64,000 nucleotides of DNA from Phytohabitans suffuscus (lineage in GTDB: Bacteria > Actinomycetota > Actinomycetes > Mycobacteriales > Micromonosporaceae): contig NZ_AP022871.1 of assembly GCF_011764565.1 (NCBI RefSeq), positions 620,001 through 684,000 of the forward strand, read 5' to 3'. The position numbers were made by a program, and so were the translations under genes. This document shows positions 26,173-34,806 of the stretch, piece by piece. The notes under the pieces are model-generated. The model was not told the origin of the DNA. It saw only the letters and a list, made by a program, of their open reading frames with translations, and searched no databases. Every line of letters begins with the position of its first letter. The stretch's first letter is position 1.

Positions 26173-26997
26173 ATGGACTTCCGCTACCACTGCACCATTC
26201 CCGCCGCCGACGGTCAGAACGCCCTGCCCTTCAACCCCTGCCAGCTACTGGACTTCAACCTGCTCAGACTGCGGGCCGGCCAGTCGTGGAGCGGCAGTTC
26301 CGGCGACCGGGAGATCCTCGCGGTCGTCCTCGGCGGCACCGCGAGCCTCACCGTCGCCGACCGCCACTTCGCCCACGTGGGCCAGCGCCCGGATGTGTTC
26401 TCCGGCAAGCCCCACTCCGTCTACATCCCGGCCGGCGCCACCGTCGTGGTCGAGGCGGTCACCGACGTGGAGATCGCCTTGCCCAGCGCACCCGGGGACC
26501 CCGCCATCGCGCCCTACGCCATCGCGCCGGAACAGGTCGCGACGGGTCGATGGGGTGCTGCGAACTTCGGTCGCACCTACCACCAGATCCTCACCGAGAT
26601 CTCCCAACCGGACCTGCCGGCCCGCCGCCTCATCGTCGGCGAGACATACACGCCCTCAGGAAACTGGAGCACCTATCCCCCGCACCGCCACAAGGTCGAC
26701 AACCTGCCCGCCGAGGCCGCCCACGAGGAGATGTACTACTACCGCGTCAACCCGCCGGGCGGGTTCGGCATCAGCCGGGTCTACACCGACGAAGGCTACG
26801 AGGAAAACGCCACCGTCCGGGACCACGTGATGCAGATGATGCCCGAGGGCTACCACACCGTGGCCAGCGCGCCCGGCTACACCACCTACTTCCTGTGGTT
26901 CCTGGCCGGCACGCAACGAACCCAGGGCGCCCACGAAGACACCGACCTGGCCTGGGTGGGAAAGACCGTCCCCACCCTGCGCACGGTGGGGCTGTAG
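26173..26997 (+). CDS. KduI/IolB-family isomerase
   Basis: A 274-residue double-cupin starting two bases after GH88. Metal-binding pattern: H171 and H173 in YPPHRHK, E185/E186 in HEEMYYY, H228 in EGYHTV. GNWSTYPPH, NPPGGFGISRVYTDE and APGYTTYFLWFLAG are closer to IolB (5-deoxyglucuronate isomerase) than to classical KduI. Its place between GH88 and KduD nevertheless argues that it isomerises 4-deoxy-5-keto uronate to 3-deoxy-2,5-diketogluconate, the KduI step. The exact substrate is therefore inference from context. Confidence 0.85.
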   Translation: MDFRYHCTIPAADGQNALPFNPCQLLDFNLLRLRAGQSWSGSSGDREILAVVLGGTASLTVADRHFAHVGQRPDVFSGKPHSVYIPAGATVVVEAVTDVEIALPSAPGDPAIAPYAIAPEQVATGRWGAANFGRTYHQILTEISQPDLPARRLIVGETYTPSGNWSTYPPHRHKVDNLPAEAAHEEMYYYRVNPPGGFGISRVYTDEGYEENATVRDHVMQMMPEGYHTVASAPGYTTYFLWFLAGTQRTQGAHEDTDLAWVGKTVPTLRTVGL

Positions 26998-27000
26998 CCC

Positions 27001-27765
27001 ATGGTGCTGGATACGTTCCGCCTCGACGATCGCGTCGCCCTGATCACCGGCGCCAACCGCGGGATCGGCCAGGCTATCGCCATCGCGCTGGGCCAAGCCG
27101 GCGCCGACGTCGCCCTACTGGGCCGCAGTGACCCCGCCGAAACGATCCTGGCGATCGAGAAACTGGGCCGGCGAGCCCTGTTCGTACCCGTCGACCTGTC
27201 CACCGCCGCCCCGCAAGCGCTCGCCGAGGCGGTCGAAACGGCCGCCGCCGGGCTCGGCCGCCTCGACATCCTGGTCAACAACGCCGGCATCATCCGCCGC
27301 GCCTCCGCCGTCACCCACCCGACCGAAGACTGGGACGCGGTGCTGCGGGTGAACCTCGACGCGGTCTTCCACCTCTGCCAGGCCGCCGGGGCGGTCATGC
27401 TGCTCCGGGGAAAGGGAAAGATCATCAACGTGGCGTCGATGCTGTCATACCAGGGCGGCATCTGGGTGCCGTCCTACACCGCCGCCAAGCACGCCGTGGT
27501 CGGTCTCACCCGGGCCCTGGCCAACGAGTGGGCGGGACAAGGCGTCAACGTCAACGCGATCGCCCCTGGCTACATCGTCACGGACAACACCGCGGCGCTA
27601 CGCGACGACCCTGAGCGGGAAAAGGCGATCCGTGAACGAATCCCCGTCGGCAGATGGGGTACACCCGACGACCTCGCGGGCGCCGCGGTCTTTCTCGCCT
27701 CCGACGCCGCCTGTTACGTGCACGGCACCGTCCTGGCCGTGGACGGAGGCTGGCTCGCCCGATAG
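27001..27765 (+). CDS. kduD: 2-deoxy-D-gluconate 3-dehydrogenase / KduD-type SDR
   Basis: A 254-residue classical SDR with TGANRGIGQ (residues 17-25), NNAG, and the Ser-Tyr-Lys catalytic set (VASMLSYQGGIW, YTAAK), then IAPGYIVTDNTAALRDD, the typical KduD stretch. It reduces 3-deoxy-2,5-diketogluconate to 2-keto-3-deoxygluconate with NAD(P)H. It follows the isomerase by three bases. The downstream KDG kinase and aldolase are not in the window. Confidence 0.93.
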   Translation: MVLDTFRLDDRVALITGANRGIGQAIAIALGQAGADVALLGRSDPAETILAIEKLGRRALFVPVDLSTAAPQALAEAVETAAAGLGRLDILVNNAGIIRRASAVTHPTEDWDAVLRVNLDAVFHLCQAAGAVMLLRGKGKIINVASMLSYQGGIWVPSYTAAKHAVVGLTRALANEWAGQGVNVNAIAPGYIVTDNTAALRDDPEREKAIRERIPVGRWGTPDDLAGAAVFLASDAACYVHGTVLAVDGGWLAR

Positions 27766-27778
27766 GAGTGTGCGCATC

Positions 27779-28870
27779 GTGGAGACTGACCGGCTGTTCA
27801 GCGCACAGCGGCAGGAGCGGCTGCTCGCCGAGCTGCGGGGACATGGGGCGGTACGGGTCCGCGACCTGGCCCGCGTGTTCGGCGTCAGCGAACTGACCAT
27901 ACGCCGCGACATCACCGCCCTCGCCGAACGCGGCCTAGTGTCCAAAGTGCACGGAGGCGCGACACTGCCCTCACACAGCAACACCCTCAGCCAGCCCCGC
28001 CGGGCCGCGGCCCGCTACACCATAGGCATGGTCGTACCGTCGCTCGACTTCTACTGGCCTCCGATCGTGGCTGGAGCCCGCGCGGCCGCCGCCGCTCTCG
28101 GCGTCACCATCCAACTGCGTGGCTCCAGCTACGATCCGGTCGAGGATCGCCGCCAGATCAGCCGTCTCGTCGAGGCCCAACAGGTCCAAGGCTTGCTCCT
28201 CGCACCAAGCCTGGACTGCGACGAAGCGGACCGGATCCTGGAGTGGATCGGCCAGCTGCCCGTTCCCACCATCCTCGTCGAACGTCAACCACGGCGATGG
28301 ACACCCGCCACCCGACACCTCGAGTGGGTGCGCAGCGACCATTCCCTGGGCCTCGAGATCGCCCTCTATCACCTGCGGCAGCAAGGACATCGACGGATCG
28401 GGCTCGTCCTCGCACAGGGCAGCCCGACCTCTGTGCACCTACGCCAGGCATGGCGGACAGCCTGCGGCGACCCCACGACATCCTCCGTTCTCGGCCCGCA
28501 GGAAACCGTCGCCACGCCCGGCGACCGGGACGCCATCGTCCGCATCCTTCGCGAATGCAGGGCCTCGAAGATCACCGCGTTGCTCGTGCACAGCGATCCG
28601 CACGCCATCGCCGTCGCGCAGTTCTGCGCCGAGTTGGGCGTCCACGTTCCAGGCGACTTGGCGATCGTCTCCTACGACGACGAGGTCGCGCACCTCGGTG
28701 AGCCCGCCCTCACCGCGGTGCGGCCCCCTAAGAGCCACGCCGGTCGCCTCGCCGTCGAACTGATGGTCTCGCGCCTACTCGACGGCGACCGCCGCCCCGT
28801 ACACCGCGTACTGCTCGCGCCCGAGCTGGTCGTCCGCGGATCCTCCCTGACCCTTTCGACATTGCACTAG
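27779..28870 (+). CDS. Hybrid regulator: DeoR helix-turn-helix with LacI-type sensor (second copy)
   Basis: A 363-residue protein. GTG 27779 is chosen because AGGAG (27764-27768) sits ten bases upstream; GTG 27770 is too close. The DeoR head reads RQERLLAELRGHGAVRVRDL and SELTIRRDITALAERGLVSK. The sensor has IGMVVPSLDFYWPPIVAGAR, LRGSSYDP, LLLAPSLD and PGDLAIVSYDDEVAHLGEP, near-identical in layout to the regulator at 15,554. It closes the catabolic operon, so the locus has one such regulator at each end. Its last codon CTAG is also the left end of a long palindromic element. Confidence 0.9.
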   Translation: METDRLFSAQRQERLLAELRGHGAVRVRDLARVFGVSELTIRRDITALAERGLVSKVHGGATLPSHSNTLSQPRRAAARYTIGMVVPSLDFYWPPIVAGARAAAAALGVTIQLRGSSYDPVEDRRQISRLVEAQQVQGLLLAPSLDCDEADRILEWIGQLPVPTILVERQPRRWTPATRHLEWVRSDHSLGLEIALYHLRQQGHRRIGLVLAQGSPTSVHLRQAWRTACGDPTTSSVLGPQETVATPGDRDAIVRILRECRASKITALLVHSDPHAIAVAQFCAELGVHVPGDLAIVSYDDEVAHLGEPALTAVRPPKSHAGRLAVELMVSRLLDGDRRPVHRVLLAPELVVRGSSLTLSTLH

Positions 28871-29238
28871 ACGATCTCTTCCGAGGGATCGCCGTGGTCG
28901 GTGGCCATCAAGGGGCTTTGAGCTGCCGCGATGTCCGCGGTGGTCCAGACCGCTGCTCCCGCGGCCTCACCCTCCGCCTCACCCACCCGGCGGTGGTTGA
29001 TCAGGGACTTTGGTGGGCGTGTCGGCTGGTGTGTCCCACCATGAAGTCCCTGATCAACAACAGACCCGGTCCACACGGGCCGCGACCAACCGTGACCCGC
29101 CGCCCGAAGGGCGGGGTTGGGTCGTGTTACGCGAAGGGCGAGGCGGCGGGAGCAACGGTCCGGACCACGACGGACATCGCGGTAGCTCAAAGCCCTTATA
29201 GGCGCCGACCACGGCAACCCCTGGAACAGATCGTCTAG
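28867..29238. repeat. Long palindromic element P1 (372 bp)
   Basis: Non-coding element bounded by CTAGACGATCT (28867-28877) and its exact complement AGATCGTCTAG (29228-29238). The whole element is an imperfect inverted repeat: the left arm (about 145 bp) matches the complement of the right arm (about 190 bp, longer by a hairpin-bearing insert near 29090-29125). The centre is a loop flanked by TTGATCAGGGACTT and AAGTCCCTGATCAA. CTAG at both ends could be a target-site duplication; its TAG is the stop codon of the preceding gene. Closely related to P2 and P3. Confidence 0.8.
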
Positions 29239-29348
29239 CCAACCAGCCACGGCCAGCGCCCCGGCGATGCGCAACTGTGCACTCTTAGCCGCCCGGGGGC
29301 TGACTCATGGCGCGGCGTGGTCGATCACCACGGGGCTACACCGGAGAG

Positions 29349-29645
29349 GTCGGGGTTCGAGTCTGTCCACAATGGTCTTTGTGCTTCGCTGGTCTGTCCG
29401 CCCGATGTGGAGGCTGGGGGTCCGTTTCGGCGGATCGTGGTACGGATCGGCCCCTCTGGGGGCAGTTTCATACCACGATCCGTGGCCGGGAGCCGCGCGT
29501 TCAGGGGCGGGGTGGCGGCGGTGCCGAGTTCGTCTGGTTTGTTCTCCTCGTCAGGGTGATCGTGGGCCTCAGCGATCCGATGAGGACAGATCGGAAGCCG
29601 CCCGTGGCAGTGCCCGAGGATCGGTTCCGGCGGATCGTGGACCAA
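29349..29645 (-). repeat. Dispersed repeat A, copy 1 (reverse orientation)
   Basis: Matches the complement of the copies at 36538, 36792, 47590 and 48225. It contains the conserved hairpin GATCGTGGTACG (29433-29444) / CATACCACGATC (29469-29480) and the loop sequence CCCCTCTGGGGGCAGTTT. Neighbouring conserved blocks include TGTCCACA, GGGAGCCGCGCGTT and GTCTGGTTTGTT. No gene is encoded. It ends where the transposase fragment begins. Confidence 0.75.
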
Positions 29646-29647
29646 GC

Positions 29648-29745
29648 AAGGCCAGAGTCAACCACCGGGTGGTCTTTCAGGCCGTCGTCGTGGCCACCGG
29701 CGTGCGCGCGGACGGCTGGCGCGAACTGCTCGGCTTCGGCGCGGT
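29648..29745 (+). mobile_element. IS256-type transposase fragment
   Basis: One frame reads KARVNHRVVFQAVVVATGV followed by RADGWRELLGFGA, close to the internal region of actinobacterial IS256-family transposases, just before the second catalytic Asp (in intact proteins GFDVGDSE follows). Nothing of the element remains on either side, and the frame then loses similarity. An old remnant abutting repeat A. Confidence 0.6.
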
Positions 29746-30066
29746 CATCATCTGCCGCTCCTCTCGACCTCTCGCCGCGGCGAGCGGTCCCGTTGCGGGG
29801 CTCGGTCCGCGCCGGCATCGACCGGCGCCGGCCGCCCACGGCCCCCTCCACCACACTCCGAACCGACTCGTCCGCGAACATTCATAAACGAACATCGTTC
29901 CACGGTGTCTACATACGACAGGTTCAGAGGCTCTTTCCCCAGCTCACAGGCGTGTTATCCGCGTACGCGGCCGCGACCCATAGACGAGCATCCCTTGACA
30001 GCCCGGCCCGCCGGTCCATATCGTACGAACCTTCCCCATAACACATCCGAAACAAAGGAAGGATCA
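29746..30066. promoter_or_regulatory. Upstream region of the secreted-enzyme block
   Basis: 321 bp without a gene. The right 180 bp are AT-richer and probably hold the promoter of the BNR protein; GAACATCGTTC near 29891-29901 is a gapped inverted repeat that may be an operator. AAAGGAAGG directly precedes ATG 30067. Confidence 0.4.
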
Positions 30067-31452
30067 ATGAAACGTTTCATTCCTGCTCGTCGGCTGATGG
30101 CGGCCGCGTCCTGCCTGATGACCGCGACCGTTCTCGCGGTCGTCGTGGACCCGACTGCCGCGTCAGCCGCGGCGCCGACGGTCAGCGACGCCGGTAGCGG
30201 TACGTTGACGACCAGCGGTCGGACGGCGGTGAGCTACTCCGGCCTGATGAACGGCGAGTCGTTCCAGCAGGACGGCATCACGACGTTCAACGGGTGGCAG
30301 TACGCGGCGTTCTGGGACCAGAGCGGCTACGTCAACCTGTCTCGCCGCCAGCTGCCCTCCGGCGGCTGGCAGAACCTTCGACTGACCGACTACCGGACCA
30401 CGTCGACCGACTCGCACAACGTCATCTGCATCGGTATCTCGCCGCAGGACGGCACCGTCCACTTGGCCTTCGACATGCACTCCAACCAGTTCAAGTACCG
30501 CCGCTCGGCGACTGGGACGGCCACCTCACCGGCCAGCGCCAACTGGTCTGCCGGCGGCTTCGGCGCCGTGCAGAACAGCCTCGCCGGCACGAACATGTCC
30601 ACGGTGACGTACCCGCAGTTCTTCGCCGCCCCGGACGGCACGCTGCAGATGGCCATCCGCACCGGCGGCAGCGGCAACGGCGACGAGGTCCTCTACGAGT
30701 ACCGGTCGGGCAGTTGGAGCTACGTCGGCGAGTTCATCGACGGCACCTCGTTCGACAACAACCCGTATCTGTTCGGCATCGAGTACGACCGTGAGGGCCT
30801 GCTACACGTCACGTGGACGGTCCGCGAGACGTCCAACGGCAGCAGCAACCACGACCTGTTCTACGCCTACAGCCGGGACAAGGGCCGCAGCTGGCGCGAC
30901 AACGCCGGCACGGTCGTCGCCACCGCCGGCTCCAACCCCTTGGACTCCAACGCCGCCGGTCTGCGGGTCTGGCCCAACAGCCAGAACCGTGGCCTGATGA
31001 ACCAGGAGTCGCAGGTGGTCGATGCCGCTGGCACCGTGCACGTGCTCTCCTCCCACCTGCCGGCCAACACGCCCAGCATCACCGACTTCAACACCGCCCG
31101 CAACAGCGCCGTGCTCGTCCACTACTGGCGGGACAAGGCATCCAAGCAGTGGAACCAGCGCTACCTCGGCTACACCGAAGGGCTCAGCCGCGGAGACATC
31201 GCGGTCGACTCCCGCGACAACCTGTACGTCGTCAGCGGCCACTCCGGCACTCACGTGCTACAGATCGCCACCGCGTCCAAGGCTTCCAACTGGACAGATT
31301 GGACGGTGCGCAGCAGGTCCGCCGCCAACTACATGTCCGACCCGCTGATAGACCACGCGCGCCTGAAGTCGCAGAACGTGCTCAGCATTTTCACCCCGTA
31401 CACCGGTGGCAGCCGGATCGAGGTGCAGAACTGGAACACCGCCGGCGGCTGA
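30067..31452 (+). CDS. Secreted BNR-4 repeat protein (putative polysaccharide lyase)
   Basis: A 461-residue protein with a signal peptide (RRLMAAASCLMTATVLAVV, cleavage after ASA). The mature chain is a single beta-propeller: GWQYAAFWDQSGYVNLSRR, HNVICIGISPQDGTVHLAFD, TYPQFFAAPDGTLQM, NNPYLFGIEYDREGLLHVTW and NQESQVVDAAGTVHVL (shortened). This is the BNR_4 family, which includes ulvan lyases and rhamnose-glucuronate lyases. Such a lyase would release unsaturated uronides, exactly what the 16-29 kb locus consumes. The precise polysaccharide is not determined. Confidence 0.82.
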   Translation: MKRFIPARRLMAAASCLMTATVLAVVVDPTAASAAAPTVSDAGSGTLTTSGRTAVSYSGLMNGESFQQDGITTFNGWQYAAFWDQSGYVNLSRRQLPSGGWQNLRLTDYRTTSTDSHNVICIGISPQDGTVHLAFDMHSNQFKYRRSATGTATSPASANWSAGGFGAVQNSLAGTNMSTVTYPQFFAAPDGTLQMAIRTGGSGNGDEVLYEYRSGSWSYVGEFIDGTSFDNNPYLFGIEYDREGLLHVTWTVRETSNGSSNHDLFYAYSRDKGRSWRDNAGTVVATAGSNPLDSNAAGLRVWPNSQNRGLMNQESQVVDAAGTVHVLSSHLPANTPSITDFNTARNSAVLVHYWRDKASKQWNQRYLGYTEGLSRGDIAVDSRDNLYVVSGHSGTHVLQIATASKASNWTDWTVRSRSAANYMSDPLIDHARLKSQNVLSIFTPYTGGSRIEVQNWNTAGG

Positions 31453-31670
31453 CCCGCGCGTGTCGTGACGCCGGGATCCGAGCGCGTCCGGGTCGCTGCT
31501 TGCCCCGCCGACCGTCACGCGCTTGACCCGCCGGTGTTTGTTTGTGAATGGTCCTGAACGTGTCGGTTCGAAGCCTGGTGTCCCGTTGATGTTTCCGTTA
31601 CGGATGTAACTCAGACGACATCAGCCCGATGTCCGAAGCAGATGCGCCAAGTTCAATGATTGGACATTCC

Positions 31671-33188
31671 ATGAAACGGATCACGCCAGCCGATGGTGAC
31701 GTATCAACGCCATCGCGGAGCACTCGGTCGTCGCGTTGGTTGCTGATCGCCCTGGTGACCGCGCTGACAGCGGTGGGTGGCGTCGTCGTCGCCTCGTCGC
31801 CTGCTACAGCCGCCACCCGCCAGTTCCGGGGCATGAACTGGGCCGTGTTGGGTGACAACTTCAGCACCGGCCCGCTCGTCCTGCACGGCCTGAGCTCGTC
31901 CGACAGCAACGCGACGGTGCGGGCCAAGGCCAACGCCCTCTACGACGACATGGCCTCCACGATGGGCGTCAACACCGTCCGGCTGCCGATCAACACCCAC
32001 ACGGTGGGTACGACGTGGTGGAACGCCTACCGCGGGGCCATCGACGCCGCGACAGACCGCGGGTTCAAGGTCATCCTGGCCTACTGGGAGGACGGCGCCG
32101 CCTCCGGTGGCCGGATCACCAACCTCGCGGCGTGGAACACGATGTGGTCCAACGTGACCAACACCTACGGCTCGAACACCAACGTGTACTTCGAGCCGAT
32201 GAACGAGCCGCACGGGTACAGCTCGGCGGAGTGGCGCGACGTCGCGGCGAACTGGCTCAGCTACCACTACTCGGCGGTGCCCGGCCGGGTGCTCATCGGC
32301 GGAACCGGCTACAGCCAGGACCTGCGGGACATCTGCAACGACAGCCGCTTCAGCGGTACGTTGCTGTCCTTCCACCACTACGCGTTCTTCTACAGCGCGA
32401 TGACCTACGACGCCTTCCGCGGCCACATCCAGACCCGCCTCGGCAACTGCGCCTCCCGTGCGGTCGCCACCGAGTTCGGCGCGCCCATGGACAACGGTCT
32501 CAACTACGCCGACGCGAACAGCGGCGACAACTTCGTGCGCCACATCCGCGCCATGGCCCAGGTCATGCGCGACAACCAGATGGGCGGCACCTACTGGCCC
32601 GCGCTCGGCGGCAAGCCCGGCAACATCGGCTACGACTGGTACTCGATGTTCGCCCTCAGCGGCAGCGGCACGAACCTCAACCTGACCGTCCGCAACACCT
32701 CCGGCGCCGACCGGATCCGCTACGCCTGGGGCGACACCGTCGGCGGCGGCTCCACGACGGCACCGCCCGCCACGTTCTACCGGATCGACGTGCGCCACAG
32801 CGGCAAGGCCATGGACGTCCAGTCCCCGAACACCGACAACGGCGCGCGCGTGGGCCAGTACACGTACAACGGCAACGCGTGGCAGCAGTGGCAGTTCCAG
32901 GACGCCGGCGGCGGCTACTGGCGCGTCGTCAGCCGGCACAGCGGAAAGTGCCTCGATGTGGTGAGCGCCTCCACCGCCGACGGCGCCGACCTCATCCAGT
33001 ACACCTGTGGCGGCGGCACCAACCAGCAGTTCCAGATGGTCGCCAACGGCAGCTACTTCCAGCTGCGGGCACGGCACAGCGGCAAATGCGTGGACGTACC
33101 GTCGGCGTCGACCGCGGACGGTGTGGTCCTCAAGCAGTATCCATGCAACACCGGCACGAACCAGCAGTGGTCACGCACCGCCGTCTGA
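31671..33188 (+). CDS. Secreted GH5-type glycoside hydrolase with CBM13 (ricin) module
   Basis: ATG 31671 (an in-frame ATG at 31629 would extend it by 14 residues; neither has a strong ribosome site). Signal segment WLLIALVTALTAVGGVVVA is followed by a TIM barrel: RGMNWAVLGDNF, MGVNTVRLPIN, acid/base Glu in EPMNEPHG (near residue 179), and nucleophile Glu in VATEFGAP (near residue 268). A Thr/Pro linker leads to a ricin-type trefoil with three repeats containing HSGKCLDV and QQW. GH5 covers cellulase, mannanase and others; the substrate is open. Confidence 0.88.
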   Translation: MKRITPADGDVSTPSRSTRSSRWLLIALVTALTAVGGVVVASSPATAATRQFRGMNWAVLGDNFSTGPLVLHGLSSSDSNATVRAKANALYDDMASTMGVNTVRLPINTHTVGTTWWNAYRGAIDAATDRGFKVILAYWEDGAASGGRITNLAAWNTMWSNVTNTYGSNTNVYFEPMNEPHGYSSAEWRDVAANWLSYHYSAVPGRVLIGGTGYSQDLRDICNDSRFSGTLLSFHHYAFFYSAMTYDAFRGHIQTRLGNCASRAVATEFGAPMDNGLNYADANSGDNFVRHIRAMAQVMRDNQMGGTYWPALGGKPGNIGYDWYSMFALSGSGTNLNLTVRNTSGADRIRYAWGDTVGGGSTTAPPATFYRIDVRHSGKAMDVQSPNTDNGARVGQYTYNGNAWQQWQFQDAGGGYWRVVSRHSGKCLDVVSASTADGADLIQYTCGGGTNQQFQMVANGSYFQLRARHSGKCVDVPSASTADGVVLKQYPCNTGTNQQWSRTAV

Positions 33189-33281
33189 CGGCCGTCTCCA
33201 GGTGACCGCGGGTCCGCGGTACGGCCCTCACGCCCCGCTCGTGCGTCCAAACCCCGCAGCCCGTCGAGAGGACCCCACATC

Positions 33282-34787
33282 ATGCGCATACGTGCACGGT
33301 CCATGGTCATCGCGTTGGTCACCGCTGTCGTTGTCAGCGTGAGCGTGGTGGCCGTTTCCACCCCGAGCGGCGCCGCTGTCGGCGCGTCGTTCCAGAATCC
33401 GATCGTCGGCACGCCCAACAGCGCTGACCCGTGGCTCGGCTACTACAACGGCAACTACTACTACACGGCTACCACCTGGACGGGGAACATCTACATCCGT
33501 AGGGCGTCGACCCTCGGCGGCCTGCGGACCGCGCCGGAGACCCGTGTGTTCACGATGTCGCAGCCCAACGCGACATCGAACATGTGGGCGCCCAGCATGC
33601 ACCTGCTCAACGGCCCGAACGGGCAGCGCTGGTACCTGTACTACTCAGCCGGCCCGAGCTCGTGCTGCGGCGGGCAGCGTCAGCATGTGCTGGAAAGCGC
33701 GGGAACCGATCCGATGGGCCCCTACACCTATCGCGGCCAGCTCAACCTGATGCCGGACAACGGCTGGTCGATCGATGGCAGCGTGATGACGGTCAGCGGG
33801 GTGAACTACTTCGTGTTCTCCGCGTTCAACAACAACTCCGGGTTCGAAAACGGCGGCCTGCAGAGCTTGTACATCACCCGCCTGACCAACCCATGGACAC
33901 CCGCGGCGCTGGGGGCGCTGATCTCCGAGCCCACGCTCTCGTGGGAGCGCCAGGGCAACCCGGTCAACGAAGGCCCTTTCGTGCTGCAACGCGGCAGCCG
34001 CACGTTCCTCACCTACTCGGCCAGCTACTGCGGCACACCCGACTACAAGATAGGAGCGCTTGAGCTGACCGGCTCCAACCCGCTGAGCCGCAGCTCGTGG
34101 AGCAAGCTCGCCAACCCCCTGTTCCAGCGCGAGGACGCCAACGGAGTGTACGGTCCCGCCCACCACTCCTTCTTCAAGTCGCCCGACGGCACCGAGGACT
34201 GGATCGTCTACCACGCCAACTCCGCGGCCTCCCAAGGATGCGGCACCACCCGCACCAGCCGCGCGCAGCGAATCTCCTGGAACCCGGACGGCACGCCCAA
34301 CCTCGGCGTCCCCGTCTCCACCTCAACGGTCCTGCCCGGCCCATCCGGCGAGCTCGACAACGCGGGCGCGGTGCCCGTCCAGCGACTGCAGTCGTACAAC
34401 TTCCAGGACCGCTACGTGCGGCACCAGAACTACGCCGTCCGGATCGACCCGAACGTCAACCCGGCCCTGGACGGGCAGTTCCGGGTGGTCCCCGGCCTGG
34501 CGAACAACGCCTCCGGGTACGTGTCGTTCGAGTCGGTGAACTTCCCCGGCTACTACCTGCGGCACAACAACTACATCTTGCGGCTGGAGCCCGACAACGG
34601 CTCGGCGACGTTCCGGCAGGACGCCACATTCCGTGAGGTAGCCGGACTGGCGAACTCGGCCTGGTCGTCGTTCCAGTCCTACAACTTCGCCGACCGGTAC
34701 GTCAGGCACAGCAACTACGTGCTGCGGATCGACCCGATCAGCAACGACACGGGCCGCGCCGACGCCACGTTCCGCCGCACGTCCTGA
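33282..34787 (+). CDS. Secreted GH43 arabinosidase/xylosidase-like enzyme with CBM42 (AbfB)
   Basis: A 501-residue protein, ATG 33282 after GAGAGGA. Signal peptide to about residue 29. The five-bladed propeller has QNPIVGTPNSADPWLGYYNG (catalytic base Asp), MWAPSMHLL, the pKa-modulating Asp in NGWSIDGSV, and acid Glu in NEGPFVL. The C-terminal part (from about 365) is an arabinose-binding AbfB trefoil with three repeats: SYNFQDRYVRHQNYAVRID, NFPGYYLRHNNYILRLE and SYNFADRYVRHSNYVLRID. The CBM42 points to arabinan or arabinoxylan side chains. Confidence 0.9.
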   Translation: MRIRARSMVIALVTAVVVSVSVVAVSTPSGAAVGASFQNPIVGTPNSADPWLGYYNGNYYYTATTWTGNIYIRRASTLGGLRTAPETRVFTMSQPNATSNMWAPSMHLLNGPNGQRWYLYYSAGPSSCCGGQRQHVLESAGTDPMGPYTYRGQLNLMPDNGWSIDGSVMTVSGVNYFVFSAFNNNSGFENGGLQSLYITRLTNPWTPAALGALISEPTLSWERQGNPVNEGPFVLQRGSRTFLTYSASYCGTPDYKIGALELTGSNPLSRSSWSKLANPLFQREDANGVYGPAHHSFFKSPDGTEDWIVYHANSAASQGCGTTRTSRAQRISWNPDGTPNLGVPVSTSTVLPGPSGELDNAGAVPVQRLQSYNFQDRYVRHQNYAVRIDPNVNPALDGQFRVVPGLANNASGYVSFESVNFPGYYLRHNNYILRLEPDNGSATFRQDATFREVAGLANSAWSSFQSYNFADRYVRHSNYVLRIDPISNDTGRADATFRRTS

Positions 34788-34806
34788 GCGCGTAAAGGAG
34801 AAGACT

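Noticed and set aside
28867..29274. Reading frames of 114-135 codons within palindromic element P1
   Set aside because: They mirror each other on both strands because the DNA is palindromic, lack ribosome sites and match only the same frames in P2 and P3.
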